Assembly (NCBI RefSeq): GCF_024323335.1
Contig: NC_066579.1
Location: 243,285,068 to 243,349,067, forward strand
Direction of reading: 5' to 3'
Source of the DNA: Lathyrus oleraceus
Lineage: Eukaryota > Streptophyta > Magnoliopsida > Fabales > Fabaceae
DNA length: 64,000 bases
The translations under genes and the position numbers were made by a program. How positions within the stretch are numbered: position 1 is the first letter of the stretch; every line of letters begins with the position of its first letter. The notes under the pieces are model-generated. The model was given only the letters and a program-made list of their open reading frames with translations. It did not search any database and had not been told where the DNA came from. Positions 26,801 through 38,973 of the stretch are shown here, piece after piece.

Positions 26801-27316
26801 ATGGAACCTTTGGAACAATATAATCTAGAGTTGAAGGATGAAATTGCTCGCTTGACTGCCATGATGGAGTTTGTTTTAGCTGCTCAGAGTCAATCTTCTC
26901 CAATGCCCGCAACTCCTCCTCCTCAGAGGACTTTCATCTTAGAGGTTGCTACCTCAACCGTGCCTGCCACTTAGTTTGCTCCAACTATGCCTGCCGGATT
27001 CCCGTGGGGAATGCCACCGAACTTTGTGCCTGAAGGGTTTGCGCCTACCTTTGCTTCAATGCCGATATTTATCCTGGTCATGTCTGTTCCGCCTCTAGTT
27101 GTTCACCCTCTAACCCGTGTTGAGGACACCATCTACCATTCTATGCCGTCTGAGGGTCCATATGTTTATGAGAAGATGGATGAGATGAAAGGTCAATTTC
27201 TTGAGTTGCGAAAGGAATTGAAGACATTAAGAGGAAATTATTTGTTCGGTAAGAGTGCTCCTCAACTTTGCTTAGTGCTGAACGTCCAGAGGTGGAGAGA
27301 GCTTGCCGCTCAGATT
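26801..27316 (+). pseudogene. Ogre-B gag (internal deletion, truncated by Ogre-C)
   Basis: Starts at ATG 26801 (MEPLEQYNLELKDEIARL), with an upstream in-frame extension to about 26761 that is conserved in Ogre-C. One in-frame stop lies at 26972-26974. The proline-rich segment PAGFPWGMPPNFVPEGFAP follows. After LFGKSAPQLCLVLNV it jumps directly to QRWRELAAQI, missing about 108 codons of the conserved gag core that Ogre-C has at roughly 57688-58012. The reading frame is kept across the deletion. The Ogre-C LTR then starts at 27317, so the rest of gag is elsewhere. Confidence 0.87.
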
Positions 27317-29906
27317 TGTAAGACCCAAATTTTGACCCTAAGATCCCTCATAAAATTTCATCATAAGCATTAACATTGGGATCATACCTTGGCATCTTTC
27401 TTACCCCTCCTTCATTGGGTTTGTTTTGGGAGAGATCACCAAGCACTTTGTGATTATATCATACTTGTATTTTATCATTTCACTAACCAAAATACCAAAA
27501 ATATTCCTTTGTATTTATCTAACTCTTTTGTAGGTAAGGGACATGATCTCCTTGATTCATTAATCACATCTAGGGTTTGAGACCCTCATGAACAAAGAGC
27601 ACAACCAAGAATTGATTCAATAATGGTTATGAGCATCATATATGAGTCCCAATGTTCTCTACATGTTATATTGATCAAGTTTTCTTCAAGAGTTTGAAGG
27701 TGATTTGCCTTGGAAACCCTAGTTTGACTGGGTATCTTGAGTAACTTCTCCAACAAGCTATCTCACCATTTAATCAAATTTCTCAAAGGACACTTCAAAT
27801 TTCATCATATTATGCATATATGATATACCATGAGCCAAGAAAGTCAAGAGAAATGTAAGTTAGCCAGTTGGTTGATGGTGGTTGGCCAGATGAATTCATT
27901 TGATCAAAACTGGGTCTCCCTACACCCTATCTCCTACATTTTTCACCATATGAAAATAATTCCAACAGAAAACTTACTGTAAATGACATTATAAACAACT
28001 TTCATGTTGAGACATAGAGTTAGTTTTGCTTGGAAAATCATTTTCTATGTTGAAACATTATAGGTCATTCTGTCTAAACCCTAATTTGAAAGTCAACTTC
28101 CCAAGGCCAAAACTTTCTCAATTTTTATGAGATGAAATATTTCCAAGTTGCACAATCAAATTCAATGTGTCTACTTTAACTTTTATGTTTTGAGTGGGAG
28201 TAAATTCAACTTCTTTGAACATGTGATATGAGGCTACATTATAGGTCACGTTTGACCTATACCATTGATCAAGTGATTAATGGGATGTACATTCCATCTC
28301 CCAAAATGAATGAATAATATTAATTTGGTAAAAGTCCTCCTTTGACCAATTTGTGATCTCATTCATCCATTTCCCTCTTCATCTAATTCCCCTTCTTCAT
28401 CCATTCATTTTCAATTGGCCAATGACATCTCAAAAGTCCTAATGCTAGTTGATTGAAAGATTAACATGAGTATGGATGAGATTAGGCCACACCTTTTCAT
28501 ATTTTTGTGTGTGGTATGTTTAATGGGTATAGTTCTTAATACTATGTCTCCAACATGCATTAACACCAAAAGCTTATTGCCCGACCTCAGATAGTTGTGA
28601 CTTCTACATAAGTCCAATTACGATTGCTTAACATAGCGCTAAATTTGTGACACAAAAGGCATAAACATTCTAGTTAGTGAGATTGTAAGTCTCCCCCCTT
28701 CCATGGTAAAGTGTGGAAATTTGGCCTTCTTTCCTTCCTTTGGAAGATGTTTTGGTTCAAAGATCCATGCTTATGGCAAGTGGGTTGAGTGTTCTCCAAA
28801 GAATGTCTTGAAATTAAAAAAAGCAAAACAAAACTAACTATTAACTTACTAACCATTAACTTTTACTTTCAAGCTTTTACTTTTAATGCAATTTACTTTT
28901 AGTATCCTATTAGCATTTGTCATTGTATATATCATTCTAATTGTTTATGTTTATGCAATCTTCACTTTGTCCACTTGGACCATATTGTGTGATATACTTT
29001 GTTGTCTTGTTTGTTTCATTGGTCTTTGACCATTAATGCACATAATAATAACAAAAACCCTAAAAGACTTTTGAGTGGACTGTTGTTTTGATCTCCCCAA
29101 TTGGACTTAGAACTTTGGCAACATTCCTTTGCTAATGGACTTGGCCAATGCCAATTTGTTGAAGAACCAAGAACTTGCAAGTTTGAATTCCTCTGATACA
29201 TCATTCTAGACATCTTCAGATTCATCTGTAACAATGATCATTATTAAGCTGTCATGTTGAACCTGTGACTTGTGTAATTCATCTGCTACATAGGCTATTT
29301 TGAAGAAGATTATGAAGTGGATAAGCTTGGATGAGGCCATCTTTATTTGATTCCTTTTCTCTTCAAGATTGATATAATTGTGCATTTGTATGTTGTTTGA
29401 TTCTAAAAGTCCAAGGGAATTCTGGGTTTCTATTGACATACTTGTCTATTGGATTGCTCCCATTTGGTCAGATCTTTTCAACTTCAAACTTTTAAATTTT
29501 TGTTCATAGGGTAGTCTCTTCATCTTCTCCCCATTTCTTTGATTTCAAAATCTCTCCCTCCATTTTCAAAAAACTTCTTTGTGTGAACCACTTTTATTAA
29601 AAGTTAACAACTTTGGCCTTATGCCATTGCATTTTCAAACTTATTTTCTTAAATAAAACTTGTAAATGAACTTAACTATACTTGACTTAAACTTTCAAAA
29701 AAGCCAAAAAAAGAACTAACTCATTCAAACCATTTTTAGGCCTTTGTGCCTTTCAAACTTAAATTTTGTTAAAGCCAACATACTCACTTTGAAATTTATA
29801 GCACGAACTACGAGGTTTTGATCCCTCATTTTTATGTTGGTACGTAGGCACGAGACCGAAGGTCTTGTCAAACACAAAAATATAATTAATGAATTCTTTT
29901 CTCATA
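27317..29906 (+). repeat. Ogre-C 5' LTR, first piece
   Basis: The U3 start to the sirevirus insertion. Compared with Ogre-B it lacks about 1.77 kb at about 28275: Ogre-B 20725 joins directly to 22494 with GATT at both ends. The missing part includes the TATA-like box, so this LTR appears promoterless. The end, ...AATGAATTCTTTTCTCATA, continues at 40753 after the sirevirus. Confidence 0.88.
29902..29906 (+). repeat. Left target-site duplication of the sirevirus (TCATA)
   Basis: TCATA before the LTR start matches TCATC at 40748-40752 at four of five bases. The opposite-strand homologue in Ogre-A (about 16950-16980) shows the uninterrupted sequence, confirming the insertion point. Confidence 0.85.
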
Positions 29907-30878
29907 TGTAAGAACAAAATTAGTTCTACAATAGAATTCCAGGATTTGATGATAACAAAGGATGAAACCAAAAATGGCACCCTAACGAAATTTTTCTATG
30001 TGTGTAGGACTCTGAACAGCAACAAAGGACTCTGAACATTTTATCAGATACAAACACTGATCAGATATAAAGTGCTAGAAGATCAGACGCATCTGAGGAA
30101 GAAGTGCGCCCAAGAAGTTTCAAATCTGAGCAAAGCAAGACAGTAAAAAGAAACCAAAAGCTCTAACAACTACTGGTCTTAGTTCTGATGATCTAAAAGA
30201 CTAGTACTCTGAGAAGCTCTGATGAATCTTCAGCTTAATCTCCTTCTGACGCATGACTCCGATATAACAAGACTCTGATGAAGATTCACCAAATCCAGAA
30301 AGAGTAACGAAAAGAATTTCTCAACATAGAAAGGAAGTATTTTAAGAAAGAAGTTATTCAGGGAGACAAAATGGTTATAGCAAGAAACACAAAAGTAATG
30401 ACATTGAATGCTCATCAAAGACCAATATTCTGTCATCACTCCAACGGTCCCTCTCACTACAATATAAAGGACAATCTACCTCATTGAGAAAAAAAACAAT
30501 AACGCACAGAAAAAGTCATTCATAATCTCTCTCAATTTTCACGAGCTCCTGCTCATACGTGAAAACTCTTGCTTACTCTTAGAAGCACTTTCTATTACAA
30601 ATTTATTTTGCTATATTGTTTTTGTTCCTCAAGTGACTCTGCGTAGTCTGTATACTTGAGAAGACTAAGAGATCATTCTCTTAGATGTTTGGTTGTATAA
30701 TCTTTAAAGATTAGTGGATTAATTCTTTTTTGAAGGCGAAATCACCTTGGCCGGGTGGACTGGAGTAGCTTTGTTTTCTAAGAGAACCAGTATAAAATTC
30801 TGTGTGTTCTTATTTTTTGAAAAAGCTTTTATTTTCTAAAACAATTCAAACCCCCCTTTCTTGTTTTTCTCACCTTCA
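29907..30878 (+). repeat. Sirevirus 5' LTR, 972 bp
   Basis: Starts TGTAAGAACAAAATTAG and ends CTCACCTTCA, two bases before the PBS. It contains a TATA box at 30463 and is the unrearranged reference for the 3' LTR. Confidence 0.93.
30463..30469 (+). promoter_or_regulatory. TATA box of sirevirus 5' LTR
   Basis: TATAAAG lies about 557 bp into the LTR and is conserved in the 3' LTR copies as TATATAAAGG. Confidence 0.65.
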
Positions 30879-30880
30879 GT

Positions 30881-30892
30881 TGGTATCAGAGC
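30881..30892 (+). other. Sirevirus primer binding site (tRNA-iMet)
   Basis: TGGTATCAGAGC, the standard initiator-Met tRNA complement of plant copia elements, two bases after the LTR end. Confidence 0.93.
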
Positions 30893-30960
30893 TTCGACTC
30901 TGTTATTGATTTTCTAATCAAACCCTTAACAGTGTAGAGAGATTCAGAACGAGAAAAACT

Positions 30961-32769
30961 ATGGCCAACACCAATGAAAGAGATAGTTACAACGCTAAGC
31001 CTCCAGTCTTTTATGGAGATAAATTTGATTACTGGAAAGATAGAATTGAAAGTTTCTTTCTGGGCTACAACGCTGATCTCTGGGACATTGTCACAGTTGG
31101 ATACATACCACCTGTAACAGATGCTGGAGTTGCCATTCCTAGAAGCAAAATGACAGATGATCAGAAGCGTGAATTCAAGAATCATCATAAAGCCAGAACG
31201 ATACTTCTCAATGCCATGTCCTACAATGAGTATGAAAGAATCCCCAACAGGGAAACACCTAAAGAAATAATTGACTCCCTGAGGATGACTCATGAAGGAA
31301 ACTCTCAAGTCAAGGAAACAAAGGCTCTGGCTCTAATCTAGAAATATGAAGCCTTCAAAATGGAGGATGATGAAGCTGTAGAGGTAATATTTTCTAGATT
31401 TCAAACTCAAATTGCAGGTGTCAAAGTGCTAGATAAAGGATATACAACTACGGACCATGTCAAAAAGATAGTCAGAAGCTTGCCAAAGAAGTGGAGACCC
31501 ATGGTCCCAGCCTTAAAGCTATCAAAGGATCTGAACAACATCAGCCTTGAAGAACTTGTCAGTTCACTCAGAAGTCATGAGATAGAACTAGAGGAAGATG
31601 AGCTTCAGAAGAAGATCAAGTTTGTAGCACTAAAGTCCAGATCTGAAAGGTGCAAGTCTGACAGAAACAAAGCCTTCCAGGCCGAAGAAGAAGACATTGA
31701 TGACTCTGAAAAAGAAGATTTTGACGATGAGGAAGAATTACCCCTTCTGACCAGAAGAGTAAAACAACTTTGAAGAAAAAGGAATAATAACTTCAGAAAA
31801 CCAAGATCCAAAGGAGATCGATCAGAATCAACCTCAAAAGGTAAATCTAACAAAGATGTTACGTGTTATGAATGTAAGGAAACAAGTCGTTACAGAAACG
31901 AATGTCCCAAGTTGAAGAAAGACAGTTCCAGAAAAGAGAACTTCAAGAAAAATTCCTTTAGAACCAAAAAGGGACTGATGGCTACCTGGGACGACAGTGA
32001 ATCTGACTCATCAGAATCAGACTCTGATGAACAGGAAAATGTGGCACTCATGGCTACCACCTTCAAGAATACTTCAGATGAAGAATCTGAATCCGAAGAG
32101 GTATTCTCTGAACTTTCTCGATCTGACCTAGAATCACGCCTATCTGAAACTCTAAACTCATATCAGAAACTCAAACAAAAATTTAAGGTTGTAAAAGGTG
32201 TGCTTGAAGAAACTCTAGAAGAATGTGGTAAACTTGAGATAACAATTTTAGAACTAAAAGATGAAAACAGAACCTTGATATTAGAAAGAGATTCAACAAA
32301 GAAAAATTGCTCAAAACTTGAAGAAGCGTTATCTCAAGCTCCACAAACTTCAAACACAATAATTTATGAATATGAAAAATCTTTTCAAAAGTTTCTGAAA
32401 AATGGGATAGAGAGGAGCAGAATGGCATCCATGATTTATGGGGTCAGTCAGAACAATAGAAGAGGAATTGGGTATGATCCTAGTGAAGATAAAACTTCTA
32501 CTAATGACCAACCTAAATCTCCATTTTACTATCACTATACACATACACAAGCACAACGATTTAATAATGCTAGAAAACCCAAAGTGTTAAGAAACTTTGG
32601 GAAAAATAATCACAAAGGACCCAAAAGATTCTGGGTACCAAAGGATAAGATTGTTTATGTTGTAGATATCTTATGCAGCAGAGTTAAAACACCATTCATG
32701 GTACCTGGACTCTGGATGCTCGCGACACATGACGGGAAGAAAGTATATGTTCCAAAACCTGGAACTTAA
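30961..32769 (+). pseudogene. Sirevirus gag (two in-frame stops, zinc-knuckle His lost)
   Basis: Starts at ATG 30961 (MANTNERDSYNAKPPVFYGD) and stays in one frame to 32769. It contains the copia gag blocks YWKDRIESFF, KARTILLNAMSYNEYERI and RSLPKKWRPMV, then an acidic, Ser-rich stretch (SDSSESDSDEQE) and a heptad-like region near residues 390-450. Stops lie at 31339-31341 and 31771-31773. The zinc knuckle reads CYECKETSRYRNEC, with Arg (codon 31888-31890) where His binds zinc in the CCHC family. The frame overlaps the pol frame at 32666-32769. Gag forms the particle and binds RNA; this copy should not. Confidence 0.9.
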
Positions 32770-35746
32770 AGATGCTGGATTCGTAGGCTTCGGAGGAGAT
32801 CAGAAAGGAAGGATCAGAGGCTCCAAAACTATTGGTAATGGTACTCTTCCCTTAATATCTGATGTTCTCTATGTTGAAGGATTAATGCACAATCTGTTAT
32901 CAATAAGTCAATTAAGTGATAACGGGTATGATGTAATCTTCAATCATAAAACATGTAAAGCTATAAATCAAAACAATGGATTTGTCATATTCACTGGCAA
33001 GAGGAAAAACAATATTTATAAAATAAATCTTTCGGATTTAAAAGAACAAAATGTAAAATGTTTGATGTCTGTTCATGAAGAGAAATGGGTATGGGATAGA
33101 CGCCTGGGCCACATTAGCATGAGAAAGTTATCTTAGCTAAATAAACTCGGGTTAGTCAGAGGTCTACCTAAGCTGAAGTTTTCTTCAGATGCTCTATGTG
33201 AAGCATGTCAAAAAGGAAAATTTTCAAAATCATCTTTTAAAAAGAAAAATATTGTTTCTACCTCTAAGCCTCTGGAACTTCTTCACATTGATTTATTTGG
33301 TCCTGTGAAAACAGCATCAGTCAATGGAAAGAAATATGGACTACTTATTGTTGATGATTTTAGTCACTGGACATGGGTAAAATTCTTAAAGCACAAGAGT
33401 GAGTCTCACTCTGTATTCACTAGCTTCTGTTCCAAAGTGCAAAACGAATTTGACTCTAAAATTATCAGAGTCAGAAGTGATCATGGTGGGGAATTTGAAA
33501 ATAAATTTTTTGAGGAATTATTTGACTCTAATGGAATATCCCATGATTTCTCCTGCCCTAGAACTCCACAACAAAATGGAGTTGTAGAGAGGAAGAATAG
33601 GACACTCCAAGAGATGGCCAGAACCATGATCAATGAAACAAATATGGCTAAGCACTTTTTGGCTGAAGCAGTAAATACAGCGTGTTATATTCAGAATAGA
33701 ATCTCCATAAGACCTATTCTGGAGAAGACTCCCTATGAACTATGTAAAGGAAGAAAACCCAACATTTCTTATTTTCATCCTTTTGGATGCTCTTTCTTTA
33801 TTCTAAATACTAAAGAACATCTGAACAAGTTTGATTTAAAAGCACAAAAAGGCATTAAGTTAGGATACTCAGAACGCTCTAAAGGCTATAGAGTATACAA
33901 CACAAAAACCAAAATTATGGAAGAATCAATTCACGTCAGATTTGATGATAAGCTTGACCCTGAAAAGTCAAAGCTAGTTGAGAAACTTGCAGATCTAGAG
34001 ATTACTCTTGCAGGTTCTGACGAGAAGATCAAAGCACCTGAAGCAGCTGCCACTCAAACTTCAGAAGCAACTAAATCCCCAGCAATCCCAAAGAAAGCTA
34101 AAAGTCGCCTCAACATATCTGAAGAGTTGATTCTGGGAAACAAGAATGAACCTATCCGAACTAGGTCAACCTTCAAGGTACCTGAAGAAACTCCTCTGGG
34201 ACTAGTATCTCTGATCGAGCCTACTTCCTGTGATGAGGCACTTCAAGATAGCGACTGGGTTCTAGCGATGCAAGAAGAGCTAGATCAATTCACAAAGAAT
34301 GATGTATGGGATCTTGTTCCTAAACCTAAAGGCACTCACATTATCGGAACCAGATGGGTGTTCAGAAACAAGCTGAATGAGAAAGGAGAAGTTGTTAGAA
34401 ACAAAGCTCAACTGGTGGCTCAAGGGTACAGTCAACAAGAAGGCATTGACTACAGTGAAACCTTTGCCCCAGTCGCCATGTTAGAATCTATTCGCTTACT
34501 TGTTTCATTTACGATAAATCATTCTATCAAACTATATCAAATGGATGTCAAGAGTGCATTTCTTAATGGGTATATATCAAAAGAAATGTATGTCAATCAA
34601 CCTCCAGGTTTTGAAAATTCAAATTGTCCAGAACACGTTTTTAAACTTAAGAAATCTTTATATAGACTAAAACAAGCTCCCAGAGCTTGGTATGAAAGAT
34701 TAAGTAATTTTATTCTGGAACATGATTTTATCAGAGGGAAAGTTGACTCTACACTCTTCTGTAAAAACATTAATAATGATCTCATGATATGCCAGATATA
34801 CGTTGATGATATCATTTTTGGTTCATCTAACTCCTCTGTATGTCAAGAATTCTCTGAGCTAATGCAGGCAGAATTCGAAATGAGCTTAATGCAAGAACTA
34901 AATTTCTTTCTAGGAATTCAGATCAATCAAGCTTCAGAAGTCACTTACATTCATCAAAGTAAATACATAAAAGACATTCTGAAGAAATTTGAAATGGCAG
35001 AATGCAAACCTGCTAAGACACCCATGCATCCAACTTGCATTCTGGAAAAAGAAGAAGTTAGTCAAAAGGTTTGTCAGAAGCTCTATCGTGGTATGACAGG
35101 CTCTCTTCTCTATCTGACTGTTACACGTCCTGATATTCTATTTAGTGTTTGTCTCTGTGCCAGATTCCAATAAGATCCTAGAGAATCTCATTTAACAGAC
35201 GTTAAGAGAATACTCAGATATCTGAAAGGAACTCCTAACCTACGCCTGATGCATGAGAAAACATCAGAGTATAGACTATCTGGTTTTTGTGATGCAGATT
35301 ACGCAGGAGACAGAATAGAACAAAAAAGTACATCTAGAAATTGTCAGCTCTTGGGAAAGAATTTGATATCCTGGGCCAGCAAGAGACAATCAACCATAGC
35401 CTTGTCTACTGCAGAAGCGGAATACATTTCAGCATCACTATGCACTACCCAGATGCTCTGGATGAAGAATCAACTAGAGGATCTTCAAATCTTTGAGAGT
35501 AACATTCCTATCTTCTGTGACAATATTGCTGCCATTTGTTTAAGCAAGAATCCTATTTTGCACTCCAGAGCTAAACACATAGAAATAAAACATCATTTCA
35601 TTAGAGACTATGTTCAGAAAGGGGTAGTAACATTGAAATTCATTGATACAGACCAGCAATGGGCTGACATCTTTACCAAACCCCTTGCTGAAGATAGATT
35701 CTTCTTCATCTTAAAGAATCTGAACATTCAAAATTGTCCTGAATAA
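32666..35746 (+). pseudogene. Sirevirus pol: protease, integrase, RT, RNase H (two in-frame stops)
   Basis: Frame +1 relative to gag, open from 32666. Protease: WYLDSGCSRHMTG at 32699-32737 (DSG at 32708-32716). Integrase: HISMRKL...CEACQKGKF zinc region, then catalytic residues in LLHIDLFGP, VRSDHGGEFEN and CPRTPQQNGVVERKNRT. RT: YQMDVKSAFLNG, KSLYRLKQAPRAWYE and YVDDIIFGSS. RNase H: GFCDADYAGD, STAEAEYISAS and FCDNIAAICL, ending ADIFTKPLAEDRF at 35746. Domain order is that of Ty1/copia. In-frame stops are at 33134-33136 (before the CEAC part of the zinc domain) and 35171-35173 (between RT and RNase H). Catalytic residues otherwise look intact, so decay is recent. Confidence 0.92.
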
Positions 35747-36259
35747 AATGTGCCTCCGAGTTATCAAAATAAGATTCTGATGTAAATAAAGTGGATTCTG
35801 AATCTGACTCTGATACTCCTACCAGTTAGAAGTCATCTGAGTTAGAAATCTCCAGGAACCAACCCTTTGGTATTCCTGAAGATCAGATAAAACAAACACG
35901 TGGAGCACCTTGCGTCTGATCTTGGAACTTCTAGACAACTGTCTAGTAGTAATCAAGAAACAGTCTCTTGAGATATCCTCAAGCAGCATACTGACTGTTG
36001 GGATTAGACATCATTTATGAGCTGTAATCATTCTCCCTCTAACGTGCATACTTGGTTTTTGTGCTAAACTCATGTTTTGTGTGTCGTTTTGCATGCGCCC
36101 TAATTTGGGTATTTAAACTCTTATCTTCACACATTGCACACTTTTCACTCTCACAAACACTCTTAACCCTCTTGCAAGTTCTTTTCTCCCTCAAGGCATT
36201 CCTATAACGTGCATTCAAGTTCTTACACGTTCAAATCAGTGTATAACTTCTCTCAACAG
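35747..36259 (+). other. Sirevirus pol-env spacer
   Basis: About 510 bp with no coding similarity seen and several stops in the pol frame. It ends in a pyrimidine-rich run TTCTCTCAACAG abutting the downstream ATG, which looks like a splice acceptor. Confidence 0.6.
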
Positions 36260-38470
36260 ATGAACTCAAATGAGCAAGCTCCAAGTTCAAGCACTCCAAA
36301 CCCAGCTGTTACCGGTGTCGTCTCCACTCCCATCTACAAAGAACCTCACATTCTTGATCGTGAGCCTCATATTCACTTTGCAACACCTTTTGAGAAACTG
36401 GAAGTTTTGTGTGAATCGCTGGTGGATTTTGAAAACATGCGAAGGAACGGTGTTGACCTCACTGAAGAACTAAAGAATCAAAGTTGGGGAAACTACTTCC
36501 AACATATCTATGGTCCAGTTTAGACAAACCTGGTTAAGGAATTCTGGAGATTCGTTGATGCTGACGATCACTACATCGTCTCCTATGTTCTGGGAGTCAA
36601 GATGGTGATCACTGAGAAGTCCATTGCTGCTCTTCTGGGCATGGAGAAAGCTGGAGGAAGAAGAATTTACAACATTAATCCTATGGCAAACTATATGTCC
36701 CATGAGATTAATCCAACTATCTTCCAACAGAACGCTGAAGGAAAACACTCAAAGAACAAGGAACTACATCAGAACCTCCGGGTCTGGATGAAGATCATTT
36801 TGGGCACCATCCATCATCGCCCAACTTCCAACTCCTTAGACTACATAAACATAGAATAGAAGTGCATCCTGTACTGCATCCGTAAGGTTCTGAAGCTCTG
36901 CCTTCCGACACTCCTCTTCAAGTATCTTAGACACTCGGTGAGATATACCAGAAACAACATGAAGCCCAGAAACTACATTCCTTTGGGCAGACTCATCTCT
37001 GACGTTCTAATTGAAAGCGGTCTCGTAGATCATTTGATTACTTTCAGACTCATGGAAGACGTGATCATCGATACTGGAAGAGCTCTGAACACCCACAATC
37101 TGAAGAGCATGGGGATTCTGAATCAAGTAAGGGTCAAACCTACTCTGGACACCTCCTGGGAAGCTCTTAAAGATCAGAGAAAGATTCCAAATGAACTCTA
37201 TCTGCGAAAACAAGGAGTTGAGTTCTCAGACTTCAACTTAGACAGGCTGCCAGAACGCCCTCCAGACTTCATGAAGCGACCACGAGGACCATCTGAGAAG
37301 GCGAAGCAGGCGAAGAAAGCGAAGCTGAGAGAATCCTCTGGATCAAGACCTCCAGTACCTCTGACTGGATCTTCTGGTAAGTTTGTTTCTCTCCCTCCTT
37401 CTGTACAAACTAAGCCTATTGCTTCCTCTATCCCTCAACCAACACCCATATACACTAACTTAGAAACTCCTCCCTGAACCACCAGACCATCTAATTAACC
37501 TTCTCAAAAATTTAACCTAGCCACCACCTCTCTACCCCTTTCGGAAGCAGAAATGCTAAACGAAACAACCTCACCCTCTTCATCTTCCTCTCCAGAATCA
37601 CCACCCTACTATAACCTTTCCTCAGATACCGAACCATCTGACCCTCACTCCCCAACTCTGGCTCAGCTCCAAACACGTGCTCTGGCCTCTCAACAGCCAA
37701 CACAATCCATTCCTGAACCAGAAGTCACCTCATCACCCACAGAAGAACCAAACACAACCACATCTGACCCTCCACCATCTGAAACAATTCACGCTGAAAC
37801 ACAACCACCCAACTCTGACATACCCCCACCAAATACATCCGTTGAACCACAAACTCCCACACTCAACCTCATCCCTCCCACTTCTCCACCCCTAGCATTT
37901 GAACCTGAAAACACCCTTCCAACCCTTGAGGAAGCAATAATGGTATTTGCAAAAGCTTCGGTTGACAAGGTCAAGTCTCTAACCATCAACTCTGGCATCA
38001 GTGATGATCCTTTCGCTGTAAGGACTCACTGAAATAGAGTGATTAGTTGGATGACCTTTGAAGCCTTTAAGCTGAAGGGCCTCTCTGAGCAAGTCCGCAA
38101 CGACTTCATCAGAGACGTTGAGATCAAACTTCAGGAGCGCCTAGCCAGAGAAGTTGAGGAGCGAGCACGCAAAGAAGCAGAAGAGAAAGCCAAGCAAGAA
38201 GAACTGCAAAGGGTAAAGGAAGTTGAAGCCAAAGCTCTAGCTGCTGCCGCTGTTGCCGGTGAAGCTGAAGCACAAGCCAAAGCTGCCGCTGAAACAGAAG
38301 CACGCCTAGCTGAAGAGTCTGCCACCAAGGTAGAACAGGATGCTCTAACTCAGGGGGAGTCCTCCACTTTTATCCCTCTGGTTCTAAAGACTCTTGAAGA
38401 ACTTCAGAAAGAACAGCAGGAAGTCCGAGCCAGATTGGATCAACAGGACTCAGTAAATGTCAACATTTAG
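36260..38470 (+). pseudogene. Sirevirus env-position ORF (function unproven; several stops)
   Basis: Starts at ATG 36260 (MNSNEQAPSSST) and keeps one frame to 38470, the same frame as pol. Stops lie at 36521-36523, 36857-36859 and 37475-37477, with others near 37496 and 38030. Order: a globular N-terminal domain with FWRFVDADDHYIVSY and the VLGVKMVITEKSIAALLGM motif (36587-36643); a basic patch (KRPRGPSEKAKQAKKAKLRE, near 37277-37336); a Ser/Pro/Thr-rich region; then a long Glu/Ala/Lys coiled coil from about 38090 to 38430. SIRE1 of soybean has an 'envelope-like' ORF here, read through from pol. I see no convincing signal peptide or membrane segment, so I call it by position, not as an envelope protein. 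Confidence 0.82.
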
Positions 38471-38973
38471 AATCTACTGACCCAGCTGCTCCATAGGATG
38501 CCTCCACCTCCAAACCCTTAGGCACCTATGACTTGCTTATGTGTTCTTTTCCTTTTGCTTGTTGTTCTTCTGATTTGCTTGTTGCTCTGATTTGCTTGTT
38601 ATTTTCGACATTCTTGTTTGTTGTCTGTGTTTCTGGCTTCTGTACCTGCTATGTGAATATATCTATATATCTTTTTGCTCTTTCATTTTCACTAAGTCTT
38701 TTTGATTCTGACAAAAAGGGGGAGAACTAAAAACAGCTTTGATGATAACATATCTAACTCCTATCAGAACTCTGCAAACATTGTTCCTAATCTTTTTAAC
38801 TTAGAAATTTGCAGGAGAGTAGCTAGAAACTCCATATCATGGAAGGTCCGGTAAAAACTTCTGAACTCCCAGACTTATCTCAGAGGGACCTCACTTCCAT
38901 CTGATCTAAAACTCTTATCTAAATGTTTCATCTCTGAATTAAATTTTTTTGTCATCATCAAAACGGGGGAGAT
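38471..38973 (+). other. Sirevirus 3' UTR with two polypurine tracts
   Basis: AAAAAGGGGGAGAA at 38713-38726 and AAAACGGGGGAGAT at 38960-38973, the second touching the 3' LTR. Multiple PPT copies before the LTR are described for sireviruses. The remainder is T-rich and non-coding. Confidence 0.8.

Larger units (their letters stand above)
19768..27316 (+). mobile_element. Ogre-B retrotransposon, 5' portion, nested in Ogre-A LTR
   Basis: A plus-strand Ogre element with LTR, PBS, ORF1 and gag in normal order. It starts with TATAAGACC (a first-dinucleotide change from TGTAAGACC) inside the opposite-strand Ogre-A 5' LTR, preceded by AATAC, the candidate target duplication. It is cut at 27316 by the Ogre-C LTR within gag. 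The remaining protease, pol and 3' LTR must lie past the right edge if the nest is intact. Confidence 0.87.

Noticed and set aside
30881..30892. tRNA gene remnants at PBS positions
   Set aside because: The matches are only 12-18 nt and lie exactly at LTR-internal boundaries, so they are primer binding sites.
37789..37998. Gly/Val-rich minus-strand frame
   Set aside because: Antisense of the Pro/Ser/Thr-rich part of the sirevirus ORF; no independent support.
38131..38328. Ala/Ser-rich minus-strand frame
   Set aside because: Antisense shadow of the Ala/Glu coiled coil of the sirevirus downstream ORF.
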